A DNA stretch of 64,000 bases, taken from contig NC_135786.1 of NCBI RefSeq assembly GCF_051106095.1, positions 139,442,501 through 139,506,500 of the forward strand, in the 5' to 3' direction. Position numbers and translations under genes: made by a program. Below the pieces are notes generated by a model. It had not been told where the DNA came from. It saw only the letters and a list, made by a program, of their open reading frames with translations, and did not search any database. Source of the stretch: Pogona vitticeps. Lineage: Eukaryota; Chordata; Lepidosauria; Squamata; Agamidae. This document shows, piece after piece, positions 37,851-50,189 of the stretch (its first letter is position 1; each line of letters begins with the position of its first letter).

Positions 37851-39395
37851 CATGCACCCACACACGCACACCCACATGCATGCATGCACACGCACGCACG
37901 CACACACACAGAAAGAGTGAGTTGTCATGTGACATCTGGTCCCTGGGATCCAGAAGCGATTCTGCCTCCAACAAGACATTCCACTTGTTCTCCCCACAAC
38001 ATTCTAACCAAAGGCTCTCCAAGGCCCAAGCAAGCTGCTCTTCGATTTTTACCAGCCACACTGCTGCTACTCTCTGAGAAAGGACCTTGCACTGCCCTGG
38101 TGCCCCCGTGTCAGAGACCTTCAGGGTTGCATGGCGAGTATGTGTGGACAGCAGTATGGCACCCCTGGCTGCAGTGGAAGCCCTTATTGGTGACCTTCCC
38201 ACCCCAAATTCTTACCATTAAATGCACAACACTTCAGCCCTTAATCTGGTGAATCAAAAGCATATCAAGCAGGGTTAACACAAGGTGGGGGGAGGCCACG
38301 TGGCATTAAAAACGTTACAAAACCAAGACAGTGCCTTAAGAGGAGGCACAACACTTGCATTTACCTCTGCCCATGCCTTGCATTGAGCCAAGATGGGATG
38401 AATAAAAATTGGATCCACCCACCCACTCCAGGATGTACTTTTCCGTAAACCACTATGGCTTAGTCGCTCAGCTTATCTTGTCCAGCAAAGACTGCTGGTA
38501 AGCCATTGTAAACACCTCCTCCCATCTGCACTTTCCTGCCTTATGCACACCTGCCTTCAGCTGGAGGAAACCACACATAATGTATCACAGCTTGGCCTCT
38601 CAATAGGCACGTTTTGCTGGTGGGGTAGAGGGGCTTCAAAGCTCACAGAGGAGTTGGTGTAACTCGAACTACAAGGAATTGTGTTTCCTGTCAGAGCCTG
38701 ACCTCTCCTTGAAACCTTTGCAATTTTGAAATGTATTTTGGTCTATTCAACAGAAACATTTGGGAGGACTATTCACTGTAATTGCAGAGACTGGAAGTGT
38801 AACAAAATTGCAAAGAGGCTACTGAAGTTACATGAAGGCTGCATGTATGTCCTCTGTTTACATAAGTTCATGCAGAAATCCATCTGTGTGCTTTAAAAAA
38901 ATAAAAGCTGAAATCTCCGACCTTCTTCTACATTATATCGGTTCAAAGGATCTGCATGTGGTTTTATTTTGCACAATTTAGTCTGATGCTGCTACACACA
39001 AAGAATCTGTGGTAACAAAGCTCCGTACTCTCTCTGGAAAGCATATTTATCCATACATTCAGCTTTGGGGAATTGCTCTATGCTCTGCATACACACTTTG
39101 AAGGTAACCATCACAGCTCTGAGATATTCAGGTTTTGCTTGAAAGAAAATACAGAAAACAATTTGAAATTGTCAACAGCTTTAAATTTATATACTGCAAT
39201 TAACACTATGTCCTGCTTTTTTTCACTCCCATGAACTCTTGATATGCATGCAATCAGATATGTTTCTGGGATGTTAAGCTATAATTCAACACCTTCTCAC
39301 CTGGATGCAGGTCTCTTTGAACCAAATGGGACTCACTTCTGAGTAGACATGCCCGTAATTGCGGTGATATTAGAACTCAGTAAGTGGTAGGAACA
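37851..39395. other. Intergenic with CA/TG-rich repeat
   Basis: Begins with a CACGCACACACGCATGCATG-like simple repeat at about 37857-37912. The rest holds no recognised gene. Open frames near 37700-38250 on both strands arise from repeat sequence and are not called. Confidence 0.4.
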
Positions 39396-39628
39396 AAACT
39401 GGATAGCTCAGTGGTTTAGGTATCTGTCTGCAGAGCCAGAAGTTGGGAGTTAAATTTCCCATTATGCTTCCTGGGAGAAAAGCCTGCCTGTGTGGCCTTG
39501 GGCAAGCTACACAGTCCCAGAGGACCCCCAGAAGAACCACTTCTCTGTATTCTCCACCTACTGTAGGAAATCCTGGAAAGGATCACCATAACTCAGAATT
39601 AACTTGATGGTCTACAGTTTTAATTAAG
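39396..39628 (+). mobile_element. tRNA-derived SINE (squamate type)
   Basis: The head TGGATAGCTCAGTGGTTTAG is an A box in a tRNA-like fold, and GGGAGTTAAATTTCCCA is a decayed B-box region. The body (GGCCTTGGGCAAGCTACACAG) and end (GGATCACCATAACTCAGAATT, AACTTGATGG) fit a squamate SINE whose 3' end resembles Bov-B. It is diverged. Confidence 0.75.
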
Positions 39629-40224
39629 CAGCAGAACACTGCAACTCTTGAACTGAAAAATAACAATTATTAGGTCATCACCGGAAAAGAATGTTTTGGT
39701 TCAGCTAGCTAGAGGAATTGTTCCTGAGATTCTAGCAGCAAGCAAACTTTATTTTAAAAGACCCCAAAAGAAGCATCAAAAATACTTATTTAAAAACTCC
39801 AGTACAGTGCTAATAAAAGCTTCTGCCCAGTTAGTTCAGTAGCTTGCTTACCATTTGCAGCCGGTTTGCTGCCAAGCATTCCATCCCTTCAGGCAGGAAG
39901 TGTGCTAAGATAGTTCCTGGCAATTGCCAAGCCGTTGTACCTCGATGGGTTACAGCTAAGTGTAAATGGAAAAGCCTGTTGCGAAGGTCTTCCCAAACAA
40001 ACGTTCCATCTAAAAAGCAAGCGACTTCCTCACCTGTCTTAACTGTGCTTGTTGCAGGGCCTGTGTAGCTGTGCTTCATGCTAAAGAAGGTGTCCTTGCA
40101 CTCTTCACTGCCCAGGTGGTGGCCAGCGGGATGAGAAGGAATTCTATGTACAAACATAACTTTTTTTGTGTTTTTTTTCTCCTTGATACCACTTTCGTAG
40201 CTCTAGTCGCAATCTGTCTTCAAA

Positions 40225-40339
40225 ACCGGCATTAACTGATCAAATATGTCCTTCCATCAGAGCATTTTGGCAGTCTTCCTGCCAGGAAGACTGCCATAAT
40301 GCTCTGATGGAAGGACATATTTGATCAGTTAATGCCAGT
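40225..40339. repeat. Near-perfect 115-bp palindrome
   Basis: Two arms of 57 bases around a one-base centre at 40282 are reverse complements with about two mismatches by eye. The left arm begins ACCGGCATTAACTGATC and the right arm ends GATCAGTTAATGCCAGT. There is essentially no loop (CTTCCTG-C-CAGGAAG). An ATATATATAT stretch and a long TG run follow directly. No target duplication was found. It does not match the other MITEs in the window. Confidence 0.9.
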
Positions 40340-40360
40340 TATATATATATCCCTCTTCAT

Positions 40361-40414
<54 letters not shown>
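40361..40414. repeat. (TG)n microsatellite
   Basis: An uninterrupted run of about 27 TG units, continuing into CG/CA-containing variants up to about 40440. Confidence 0.97.
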
Positions 40415-40418
<4 letters not shown>

Positions 40419-40440
40419 CGTGTGCACATGCACACACACA

Positions 40441-42679
40441 CTTCTATATCCAGAGATTTTATGAGGGAGGCGGTAATGTGATGGGTGTCAGCTGGTGTGT
40501 GGATGGGTTCCCTATGGCTCTATCTCAATTCTTTCGAAACCCGCAAAAATCATCTGGGTGGTCATGTTTAAATTTGCTGGAACTCAAAGGAAATTTGGAG
40601 AGGATGGAGATTTCTCCCTTGTGGGCCACAGCAATGCTATGAAGCCATCCCTCTCTTTCTTAGATGATGGTATCTAACAATTAGCAGCCCAACGTGCAAC
40701 ACCAACTCTCTTTCTCATCTTTTCAGTTTTTTCCTCTCTGTGTCACAACCACAGAAAAAGATGCAGAAGAGGGTGTGAAGGTGGACCGGAAAACAATCCA
40801 ATGTCTTTTGGTTGTTTAATTCCAATATGGATAACCAGTGTATGGAAACAGCACTGTGCTCTCTGTTGCTTTGTGTGTGCATGCACGCACACATACATGT
40901 GCCTGCTCATAAATGCATTTCCATAATTGCTAATTGGGATATCTATGTCCATACTCAGGACCCACCTATTGCTATAAAACATCTTTGTGTATATGTCTGT
41001 CCATATGAGGTAATTTTAAAATATGCTACAGAATACACACAATAATTCTAAGGTTAAATCATACATGGTGGTAAGATTTTTAAACTTAAAGTTAGAAAAC
41101 TATGCAGCATTGAACTCCATCTCAGTGATCATATCAGGCCAAACACACAATATCGTCTTCCCTGATTCTGAATATGCATATACATATCCAGGGTTTAATT
41201 CTGTTTGTTTTAATTAGTCCTTGTATGTCAAGTCAAAGATAAACAATAAATCATGGAGAATAAAGCACTGGATTAAAAAGATCATATACTAGATACTGCC
41301 CGAGTTTATTAATGAAATCTAAGCTGGCCACAAAATTAACATGTCATCATAAATGGCAAAGTAAGCCATCAGCAAGATCTATTTGCTATAGCAATATATT
41401 ATTTCCATTTGATGCCATTTTTGTCTTTACTGTAGACAACGCACTTACAGAACATTTGAAGCAGCTCCCTCCCTTATACAGTCTGTCTCTTGTGCCTTCC
41501 ACTGCAATTAAGTCAACCGTCCCAATTCGGAAACATTAATCCACTTTGACATTGTTGCAACACCAAACAGTGTAGCATTACTCCCCTCAGACCACTGTTC
41601 CTTGAGGCTGATAGCCAAGCATTAATGTGTTGTGCTTAAAATTTTAGACCTTCTAGTCAAGAATATGTATAAAAATCAGTTATATATTTGTTTGTTTATC
41701 TGCAGAATGTATACAGGTCACAGAATACTTGATGCTCAGAATTCTTGATGCAAAATCTTGGTTTATTTATTTATTTTTAGAACACAAAGCCTTGAATACA
41801 ATCAGTGATGGAATTGCAGGACAGGAAAAAAAAATCAAGGGGGTGCATTTAAGGGATGGTTTCTGACTCAAAAGCCACAGTAATCAACATCCTATTCATA
41901 CATACTGCCCAACTCAGCAATCAACAATGTTTCGGGAGCTGTGACATTTGTGTCCACAGGATTAGAGAATGCAAATTTTAATATAAGAAAATTGGCAACA
42001 CACTTCATACATGTTGACAAAGGAAACAGTGAGGAACAGCAGGAAGCACAATCCCATGTGACAATCATGGAAAAGTCTGGCATGCTTAGATTTGTCCATT
42101 TTACATCCAAGCCCAATATTACTTTTCTTGAATCATCTCAATATCCCTCCCCTGAATCTTACATTTTCCATCTGCTGAGCGCATGAAAAAAAGAGACTGG
42201 ACAAGTAGAAGAAATCCATTCCCCCCCCCCCCCCCGAACTACAAACTCCCATTGGCGCTGCTTCCTGGTGTCTTCCAGGAGCTTCAGTCTGAAAATGATC
42301 ACAGCCACCAAAGCCTCTGAAGTCAGGTTGGACCAGATTCAGGATCCATCTAGTCCAGAATCATCTTCCTGACTATGACTGGAATAGAATAGTTGCAAAA
42401 GTAGTTCATAGTTTGTTGCCTCGCTTGTTTCAAATCCTCCCCTCCCGCCACAACATTATTAACTGTAGATACCTTGGTGAATAATTATTAATCATTAATT
42501 GTATTGCTTGGTGTGGTACTAATTATCTTCCCATTTCTGGGGGGTGGGTGCAGAAACAACCATAGGCAGCAAACTCCCCTATCTCATCCAGTGACCTATC
42601 CCCTTTCTCGTGGGATTTGGAGAGAGGGAAGAAAGAGTTAAGTATATTCTTTGAGATAAACATGCTATCTGTTGATGGA
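40441..42679. other. Intergenic, no gene recognised
   Basis: AT-rich. A run of 15 C's lies at 42221-42235. The words GACCAGATTCAGGATCCATCTAGTCCAG near 42333 resemble common lizard repeat sequence but cannot be assigned. The 81-codon open frame at 41941 shows no known family. Confidence 0.35.
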
Positions 42680-43579
42680 TTTATTTCTCCCTTCAACCCT
42701 AGTAGAAGAATCCTGAGATATCTAATGAGTCATTTAATGAGATTTACTCTGTGTGGCTGTCACGGTGCATAAAATACAGATAGAAGAAAGTCTGCTGAGG
42801 GAATTTATTTCGCTGAAACAGAGGGAGCTTCTACCTCCTTTTTACCTGTGATGATGAATGGCATTTACGCATAGGTCTCTCAGGAGATCACTCCCTTATT
42901 TTTCCTGGAGTGATATCAGATGGTGAAAGAATACCCCAAAGCATGTCAATGAGCAGAGTATAAACTTAAACATATATATGCAAAGTTACTGGAAGGCTAA
43001 AATGAACTGTGAGTATACAGCATATATATAAATTCCTGTGGATTAATCAGCACACATCTTTAAATCAGCAGTTTTGAAACTGTGCTCCTGGGATGGATAA
43101 TGTTAGGCAAACTTCCTGAAGGACAGTATGTCTGCTGTTACTGACCTTCCCTGAACAACACTGGGGTGTGTTGGGCATGTCCTTCTCAAATCTTCCACAT
43201 GTTGTTGAACTACAACTCCCATCATTCCAAACCAACATGGGTGGGCTAGTTGGAGATGATAGGAATTGCCATCCAACATCTGGGGAAACCAAAGTAGGAG
43301 GAAGCTGTCTCAGAACATGCTCATCTATTGTGTCCGGTGCAACAGCCCAGATGTGCACACCCACCCCACCTCAAAGGAATAGAGTTCTTCCCCTAGTACA
43401 TGTCCCAGGATCCTCTGCAACACACAACGTAGGTTTCAGTTCTCCTCAGCAGACAAGTCAGCATGGAAACGGTTATCTGAGGAACGTTTCAAAACCACTG
43501 CTCCAACCTCTAGCCAAATTAATAGGATTGCTCCTTCCCTGCCACAGTGACACCGCCAAAGCAAAGAAAGTTCTGAAAT
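42680..43579 (-). other. CAVIN4 3' UTR and poly(A) candidates
   Basis: Sequence downstream of the CAVIN4 stop. Minus-strand AATAAA hexamers occur at 42804-42809 and 42680-42685 and would give a 3' UTR of about 0.8-0.9 kb. The palindromic MITE remnant at 43193-43288 would then be transcribed as part of it. Confidence 0.4.
43193..43288. mobile_element. hAT-like palindromic MITE remnant
   Basis: CACATGTTGTTGAACTACAA followed by CTCCCATCATTCC faces GATGATAGGAATTGCCATCC followed by AACATCTGGGG. These are the two arms of a common palindromic MITE (TGTTGGACTACAACTCCCATCATCC type). Outer termini are eroded and no target duplication is visible. Confidence 0.6.
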
Positions 43580-44269
43580 TTAAACTGATTGCTTTAGATC
43601 TACCAGAAGAACATTCTCCTCTTCTTTTGCCTCTGGTTTGAGGACAATCTTTTCAGGTACCATCACTTTGACCTCTGGTTTGAGCACAATATTTTCAGGA
43701 GTTATCACTATCTTCTTCTCTGCCTGAGAAGGGCCTTTTGACCCACCACCTTTGTCTTTCTTCACTTTGGTTATCACCTCAGTATAGGAAATTTCTTCGC
43801 TGACTGGTTCAGCATCCCCACTTTCTACAGTTGTATCAACGCCAGACTCTTGGACCTCTTCTGGACCTTCGGCCACTTCTTGCTTTGTAGTTTTCTTATG
43901 CCTCTTGAAAGTCTCCTTTGTTGGTGCTGCATTGGATATATTTTTCTTGAACCTTATCCCTGTTTGCCTCAACCTCTCTCCTGATTGTCTTATTCGTTCC
44001 CTCCTCTCTGGTGTTACTATTCTAGTTCGAAGTCTGTCCACCTTCTTGCCAAAATTTTGCCTTGTTTTCTGAAGATTCTCTCTTGAAAATGCCTTTTTAA
44101 TATTGTTGATGCGCCTTATGCCTGATTTCTTAAACCGTGCTGCTCTGCTTTCTTCTATGTAATACTCCTCGTCAGAAGAGAGATCATCAGGTGGACTGAA
44201 GACATCTAGGTTTTCCCCTCGTGTCCGGTCTTTGACAACTGATAGAGAAGATGGACATGGAACATCCTC
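43580..44269 (-). CDS. CAVIN4: CAVIN4 (cavin-4/MURC) exon 2, with stop
   Basis: After the acceptor TTTTCAATTGCAG the exon encodes 229 residues from [15 protein letters not shown] to LLVDLKQSV and a TAA stop. The first half matches mammalian CAVIN4 closely: [73 protein letters not shown]. It includes the basic helical region 2, which in cavins binds acidic phospholipids. The C-terminal third is acidic, low-complexity and poorly conserved except for the LL.DLK.S end. Two IVLKPE.K units, 42 bases apart (43630 and 43672), form an internal duplication. With exon 1 the protein is 366 residues, against 364 in human. It acts at muscle caveolae and sarcolemma together with caveolin-3. Confidence 0.97.
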   Translation of the reverse strand, partial: EDVPCPSSLSVVKDRTRGENLDVFSPPDDLSSDEEYYIEESRAARFKKSGIRRINNIKKAFSRENLQKTRQNFGKKVDRLRTRIVTPERRERIRQSGERLRQTGIRFKKNISNAAPTKETFKRHKKTTKQEVAEGPEEVQESGVDTTVESGDAEPVSEEISYTEVITKVKKDKGGGSKGPSQAEKKIVITPENIVLKPEVKVMVPEKIVLKPEAKEEENVLLVDLKQSV

Positions 44270-44439
44270 CTGCAATTGAAAACACAATATTTAATTTGTT
44301 TACCACAACTTTCAAAAAGGGGCTTGTTGTGTTTGTGGAGGTAGGAGAAATAAGGATAAAAGTAAGAACAATGGTGCTTCCACATAGCCTCTTTGATGGC
44401 TGATGGCTTCCTCAGCAACTTTTATGTAACTCTCATAAG

Positions 44440-44683
44440 AGAGCCTTGTGGCGCAGTGGTTAAACTGCTGTACGGCAACCAAAACTGTGCTCACGACCCA
44501 GGGTTCAATCCCAGGTAGCCGGCTCTAGGTTGACTCAGCCTTCTATCCTTCTGAGGTTGGTAAAATGAGTACCCAGCTTGCTGGGGGGGGGGCAATGTGT
44601 AGCCTGTATAATGAAATTGTAAACCGCCGGAGAGTGCTTGTAGCACTATAGGGCGGTATATAAGCAGCAAGCTTTGCTTTTTT
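44440..44683 (+). mobile_element. Sauria-type SINE, well preserved
   Basis: GAGCCTTGTGGCGCAGTGG with a B box GGGTTCAATCCC forms the tRNA-like head. CTCAGCCTTCTATCC, GGTTGGTAAAATGAGTACC and GTAAACCGCCGGAGAG follow, then GGCGGTATATAAGCAGC and the AAGCTTTGCTTTTT tail. It is the best full-length guide to the split copy at 5914/11425. It starts about 170 bases upstream of CAVIN4 exon 2, antisense to the gene. Confidence 0.9.
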
Positions 44684-45614
44684 ATCTGGGGTGGAAGTTA
44701 AGGTGCAAAAAGGTTGCATCAATGTGCCCATGTCTTGAATGAAAGGGTGTTGATCTTTGGCCTGAATTTGTTTGTAGAGACAACAGCTGCCACCGTAACT
44801 TTTTGCTTTAAACCAAAAGTCAAACACTTCAGGGATATTCTTGTTTTTTGAAATGTAGAAATACACAGATACAGATGTTGGAGGGACGTTTTACTTTACT
44901 AAATGACTTGATGTAAGGGGAGAATAAAAATCCACTGCATACATAAAGTGAACATGTCAACAGAAACATTAAATTTCAGACTCATTGTAGAAAACAGACC
45001 AACCTTTCCAAGAAAGGTTTTTCTCAAGCTCTCAGAAAATGTCATCCAATCATAAAAGAGAGTGTTGCTGTAGAGGTTTGTCTCTTAAACAGATAGGTCC
45101 TGCCTACTACTCGATAACCACAATTCTCCCCCGAATTACCACTGTACCATAAGTAGAGGCCTCAAGTTTTCAGCACCTGGGCAGATTAAGAGGCAGAATT
45201 TCAGCATCAGTGAATATTGGGAAGAACAAAAAGATTGCCACAAAAGGGGGGGGGGCACAGTCTTGACATTTATTACTGTGGGGATGATAGCATGGAAACC
45301 CATCAAGAAATATAACTAAGAGCTACTGTATACAATGCAATACCTCAGGTACTTGGAATTACTTGTTGCTTTACATGGCAGCTCTCTCCCGCCCCCTGCC
45401 CCAAATAGCCTTTCTTCTTGGAGGTTACTATGGACCTGGTTGGGCAAAGTGGGGCCAGTGGCCAACTATAGTTCCTAGCACCGCTAGTCATCAATTCTCC
45501 TTATCAAACATTTTACACTTGGTTTATATTTATTTTGTTTTTAACTTCTAGGTGGCATGAATGGCAGTTTCACCACGTTACCCTTCCAAGCCCAACAAAT
45601 TATTTTGAAAACCA

Positions 45615-45627
45615 CCACTAGAGGGCA
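45615..45627 (+). promoter_or_regulatory. CTCF-like core motif
   Basis: CCACTAGAGGGCA is one substitution from the frequent CCACTAGGGGGC core of CTCF sites. Only the core can be judged and binding is unproven. Confidence 0.25.
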
Positions 45628-46783
45628 TAACAGAGCTTTTTCCAAAAAAAAAGAAAGAAAAGTTTGTTGAAGGCAAACCACAAGCCGCAAGACCCTCAGA
45701 ACTTAAAGAATTCCAAAATAGTTAGTTACCATTAAAAACACTACTTTAAAGAAGTGATTCTTTACTTTTCCATTTTCAAGTGTAATTAAAACTAAAACCC
45801 TCATTTAAATTACTTTTTTGGGGGGAAAAGCTGAATGCTACAAACAGCTGAGCTGGTCTTGTATAAAACAGTATCCTCCCATACACCTTGCTGCCATTTC
45901 AACACCCACAACAGAACAGCATGAGCCTCCGCTAGAACCAGGAGATACTCATCCTTTGGCTTTTAGTGAGGACTATAATGAGAGAGTTTAGTAACTACAG
46001 AAGTTACTAAAAAGTTACAGTTATATCACAAAAATGTATGAAACTATCATCAAATTGCAATAATAATGTAATATAACTATCATTCTTGGGAAGATGAAAT
46101 TATTGCAGTAGTTGCTAATTATGTCCAGAGGAATATGTTTATCAATTTTATCAATATTTATCAATAAGAGGTGGATCATAGTACCACATCCTTCTTGCCA
46201 CCTAAATCTATAACCTCTTCTTCTTTTTGGCTTCAACTCATTATTTCTTTGATCATCTCCTGAAGTTACCGTTAAATCCTGTTCAAACAGAAATCTCAAT
46301 TAGCCCTAGAAGTAATCAACAGAATGTTAATGTACAATATAAGGAATCAAATGAAAAGAGCAAGGAATCCACTGAATGGTGTAGATTAGCCATAGTTACG
46401 GTAAGAATATATGTCATTAGCAGCTTTTCTTGTTAGGTTAGAAATTAAAAAAGAATGGCTAATAACTAAAACTGAAGAACCCATTTATTTGGTAAACCAT
46501 TAAAATTACTAATTAATTATTATTTAATTAAATGTACTACGGGTAAGCAAGAGAATGTTGTTGGGCCAAGTCCAATGAGTGGATACTGCTAGATTAACAA
46601 CACTATTAGAAAGCTAAACTGAATAGAAATTGATAGGGACATTCTGACGGCACATCATACCTTTTGAGAATTCTACTACTATTTCATTTAACAAGACAGA
46701 CATAAAGTGAATTAAATATTTCACATATGGCAGCACTATTTTATTGATTCAACACCCTGCCTATACCCCAAAGGCAGCTACTA

Positions 46784-46919
46784 CAGTGGTTCCCAACCTT
46801 GGGTCCCCAGCTATTCTTGGACTACAACTCCCAGAAATCCTGGCCAACACAGCTAGTGGCAATAGCTCCTGGGAGTTTTTATCCAAGAACGTCTGGGGTC
46901 CCAAAGTTGGGAACCACTG
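46784..46919. mobile_element. Short palindromic MITE (CAGTGGTTCCCAACCTTGGG)
   Basis: The 136-base element is bounded by CAGTGGTTCCCAACCTTGGG and its complement CCCAAAGTTGGGAACCACTG, with TA on both sides. The arms continue inward (GGACTACAACTCCCAG against CTGGGAGTTTTTATCC), so the whole unit folds back. The TA flanks favour a Tc1/mariner-type origin, but the terminal sequence is also known from hAT-type MITEs. Confidence 0.88.
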
Positions 46920-47502
46920 TACCAGAATGATGGTATCATCCCCCACATTATTAGCTTTCTTGTTTTTTATTGGAATATGTTTGTTTGCTTCTCTGTTTAT
47001 TTGTTTTCCTAACGCTGATGTCATTCAAAACCACTGGTGTAAAGTCAGGGTATCAAGCTGTTGGCTTTTCTACATTCCATGGCCTGGCCTCCTGCAGATG
47101 GCATGAAAAACAGCTGAATAAATTAAGCAAATTGAGTGCAGCGTCAGCTAAGAGCGAAACAAAGAAGTCTGAATGCTGACTTTAGAAGGATGCAGTTTCA
47201 TTCACAAACTGCAGTACCTATTGAGGTATGGGTTGCAGTTAGGAGAAAGTGTGACATTTGAGTTCTCAGTGGGTTTTATTGTTTTCTCATCAAGTGAAAG
47301 AGGAAAGGGTATAATAAATACAGTAAGGGTTGTTTTATAACATCTCACAGCCATATGGCTTGACTATTTCACATACTCTCAAGCAAGAAACACAGTTACT
47401 GTAATTCTGGTTGTTTTAGCTAGTCTGTCTGACAAGTATTCGGAAAAGCCTTTTTGCCACACTGATATTTTCTATTATTTAGGTCTCCTTTTAAACATAG
47501 AT

Positions 47503-47849
47503 AAAGGTAAAGGTAAAGGTTCCCCTTGATATTTAGTCCAGTCATGTCGAACTCTTAGGCACAGTGCTCATCCCCATTTCCAAGCCATAGAGCCAGCGTT
47601 TGTCCGTAGACAGTTTCCGCGGTCACATGACCAGTGCGACTAGACATGGAACGCTGTCACCTTCCCACTGTGGTGGTATCTATTTATCTATTCACATTTT
47701 TACATGCTTTCGAACTGCTAGGCAGCAGGAGCTGGGACAAGCAACTGGAGCTCACTCCATCACGTGGATTCAATCTTACGACTGCTGGTCTTCTGACCTT
47801 GCAGCACAGAGGCTTCTGCGGTTTAACCCGCAGTATCACAACATCCCCA
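47503..47849 (-). mobile_element. Sauria-type SINE with target duplication
   Basis: On the minus strand GCGGGTTAAACCGCAGAAGC starts the tRNA-like head. The body blocks match the copy at 37353, and the end is CAAGGGGAACCTTTACC with an ACCTTT repeat tail. A 13-base duplication TTTAAACA(T/C)AGAT flanks it at 47490-47502 and 47850-47862, with one mismatch. Confidence 0.93.
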
Positions 47850-49583
47850 TTTAAACACAGATACCCAACTTTTAAAAAATATGAACGCAACACATGAAAC
47901 TATAACCAGTGCATAAAATATGAAGAGAAATTAGGGCCAGGTTGTTCTATAGCAAGACTGGGGGGGGGGGGGGGATGTAAGATTCAGCCTGTGCTTAACA
48001 CGGTTCAAGGCACACTGTCAAGAGAGGGAAAAAAATCCTGTTTCAAGTAAACAGACACAGGACAGTTCTGTAAAATTTGCAATAAAACAAAATACTCACT
48101 AGCAATCTAAAACACAGTGCACCTCCATTTTAGCATATTCTAGAACAGATATTCTCAGCTATACACTCAGCCCAAGTTGAGGAGGGGCTAAACCCCCCCC
48201 CCCCCGATTCTCTCAAGCCTTTTCAAGTGTCAAGTTTCCAAGTCCCCATGCAGATCTAAGGGGAAACATTCCGGCAGCATTTGACGCAATTGCCCTGTTA
48301 GTAGTAAAATTGTAGCCTCCTGCTGTTCTGGGCAAAGACGACTGCAACACTGCTGGGATGACTGACAAGCACTTGGCACTTATTAAAGAATACTGTCATT
48401 ACTCAATGAATTAAATTACTCTAAACAGACTAGGTCATCTGTGTTCAGGTGCTGACTAATAAGGTGTTGTATTTATTAAGAATTCTGCCTTAGACTGAGC
48501 CAGGTCATTTGTCCCACCCCTGCCCCTTCTCAGAGCTGGCAAGAGCGGCCCTCTGGGGCTGCAGGCAGGCGGGTCTCTCTCCAACCTGCTACTTGAGCTC
48601 CTCTTAATTGGAGATTCCAGGGATGGAACCCGGGACCTTCTCTAGGCAACGCATGTGTTCAGCTACTCAGCTATGTAGGGGCCCACCCCAGATCTCTGGC
48701 CACAGTCCTGGCCTAAAAGTTATTTATTCTATAGAGAACATTCTGTTCTTCAAAGATGCCGTGCCTCAGAGACTCGTCTTCTGCTCACACCCTATGGAAA
48801 CAAATGGGAATCTGGCATAGGGCAAAAAGTACTCCTAGCGAATCGCACCCTTTATCTTCAGAGAAGATTATCTTTTCAAAATTCCACTCTAAATATTTGT
48901 GGGAGAAGTCCTCATCCGTCAGCTTCACTTCCTCACACTGAACTTTCTCCAAAAGTAGACTCTAACGCGCAGGATAATAAATCTCCACCCTCCAGGTATA
49001 AAAGCATGACTACACAATACAGTACTTGACCTTTTGTGTTACTTCCCCCTGACTTTTAAAAAGAACCTTAAAAATAAAACACGTTTTAAAGCAGGCTCAT
49101 TAACTCCAGTTTGATGTTGAATGCAGTCAAAGTCCGTGCAGGATTACAGCTCTTGTTCTGCCTTTAGTATCCAATGTACAACCAATGACCATAGAAGGAG
49201 CCTCCTCAAAGAGTGGAAAGCATTGCTAGTATGCTTGGGCATCCCCTGGGCCACGGCAGGCAACTGGCCAAACCTTCACTTCCAGAAGAATGGCAGTCCT
49301 TTCAGGACCACAAAGGATGATAAAGTTTAACATTCTAATTTGTTTTAAGTGTTTGCCTATATTTCATATACATTCTTAATTTTAAATTGTGCAGTCCAGT
49401 GTTGGTGGCAAATAAACCCATTTTCCTGATAAGAATATACTGGCCATGGCTCATGCCATTTGCTCCAGCACTTTGTTCTTATTTTTTAAAAATGTAAATA
49501 CAGTCCGGTCATGTAGATAGCTGCAAATGCTTTTTAAATTATGTTCACTTTCAATGGTCCAATGGTTAGTCCCAAATAGAATA

Positions 49584-50017
49584 CAGTGGTGCCTCGCTTA
49601 ACGAGGATAATCCGTTCCAGCGAAATCACTGTAGAACAAAATCCTCGTTAAGCGAAATAAAAAATCCCATTGAAACACACTGAAAACCCTTCAATGCGTT
49701 CCAATGGGCTGAAAACTCACCGTCCAGCAAAGATCCTCCATGGGGCGGCCATTTTCGCTGCCTGTAAAGTGAGGAACCTGTCCTAGAAAACAGTGGGGGG
49801 CATTTTGTACACCCGGCGGCCATTTTGAAACCCAACGATCAGCTGTTTTTAGATCGTCGTAATGCGAAAATCGATTCCCAAGGCAGGGAACTGATCATCA
49901 TGAAGCGGATTTTTCCCATTTAAACCATAGTTTTGCGATCGCTTTTGCAATCGCAAAAACCTAATCGTCAAGCGATTTCCTCATTAAGCGAGGCAAGCAT
50001 TAAGCGAGGCACCACTG
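49584..50017. mobile_element. Tigger-like MITE (CAGTGGTGCCTCGCTTAACG)
   Basis: The inverted termini CAGTGGTGCCTCGCTTAACG and TTAAGCGAGGCACCACTG are flanked by TA. The interior has further fold-back sequence (TCCTCGTTAAGCGAAAT, ATCGCAAAAACC) and CCATTTT words. There is no coding capacity. Confidence 0.92.
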
Positions 50018-50189
50018 TATGCCAACTGAATGAATGGGACTTGTTAAATCAACACCTATGTAAATCTATGGATATAGTGGGTCTGCTCTGGTTGGGACTA
50101 GCACTTAAGATATCCCATTATCCATGTCTGTAACAAAATGGTGCTTATGCCCACATAAAAGTATTTACTTTCAAAGTAGCAGATGAAAA

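Noticed and set aside
40225-40339. Palindrome as a microRNA gene
   Set aside because: The arms are too long and too perfect with no loop; better explained as a foldback event or unknown MITE unless small RNAs show otherwise.
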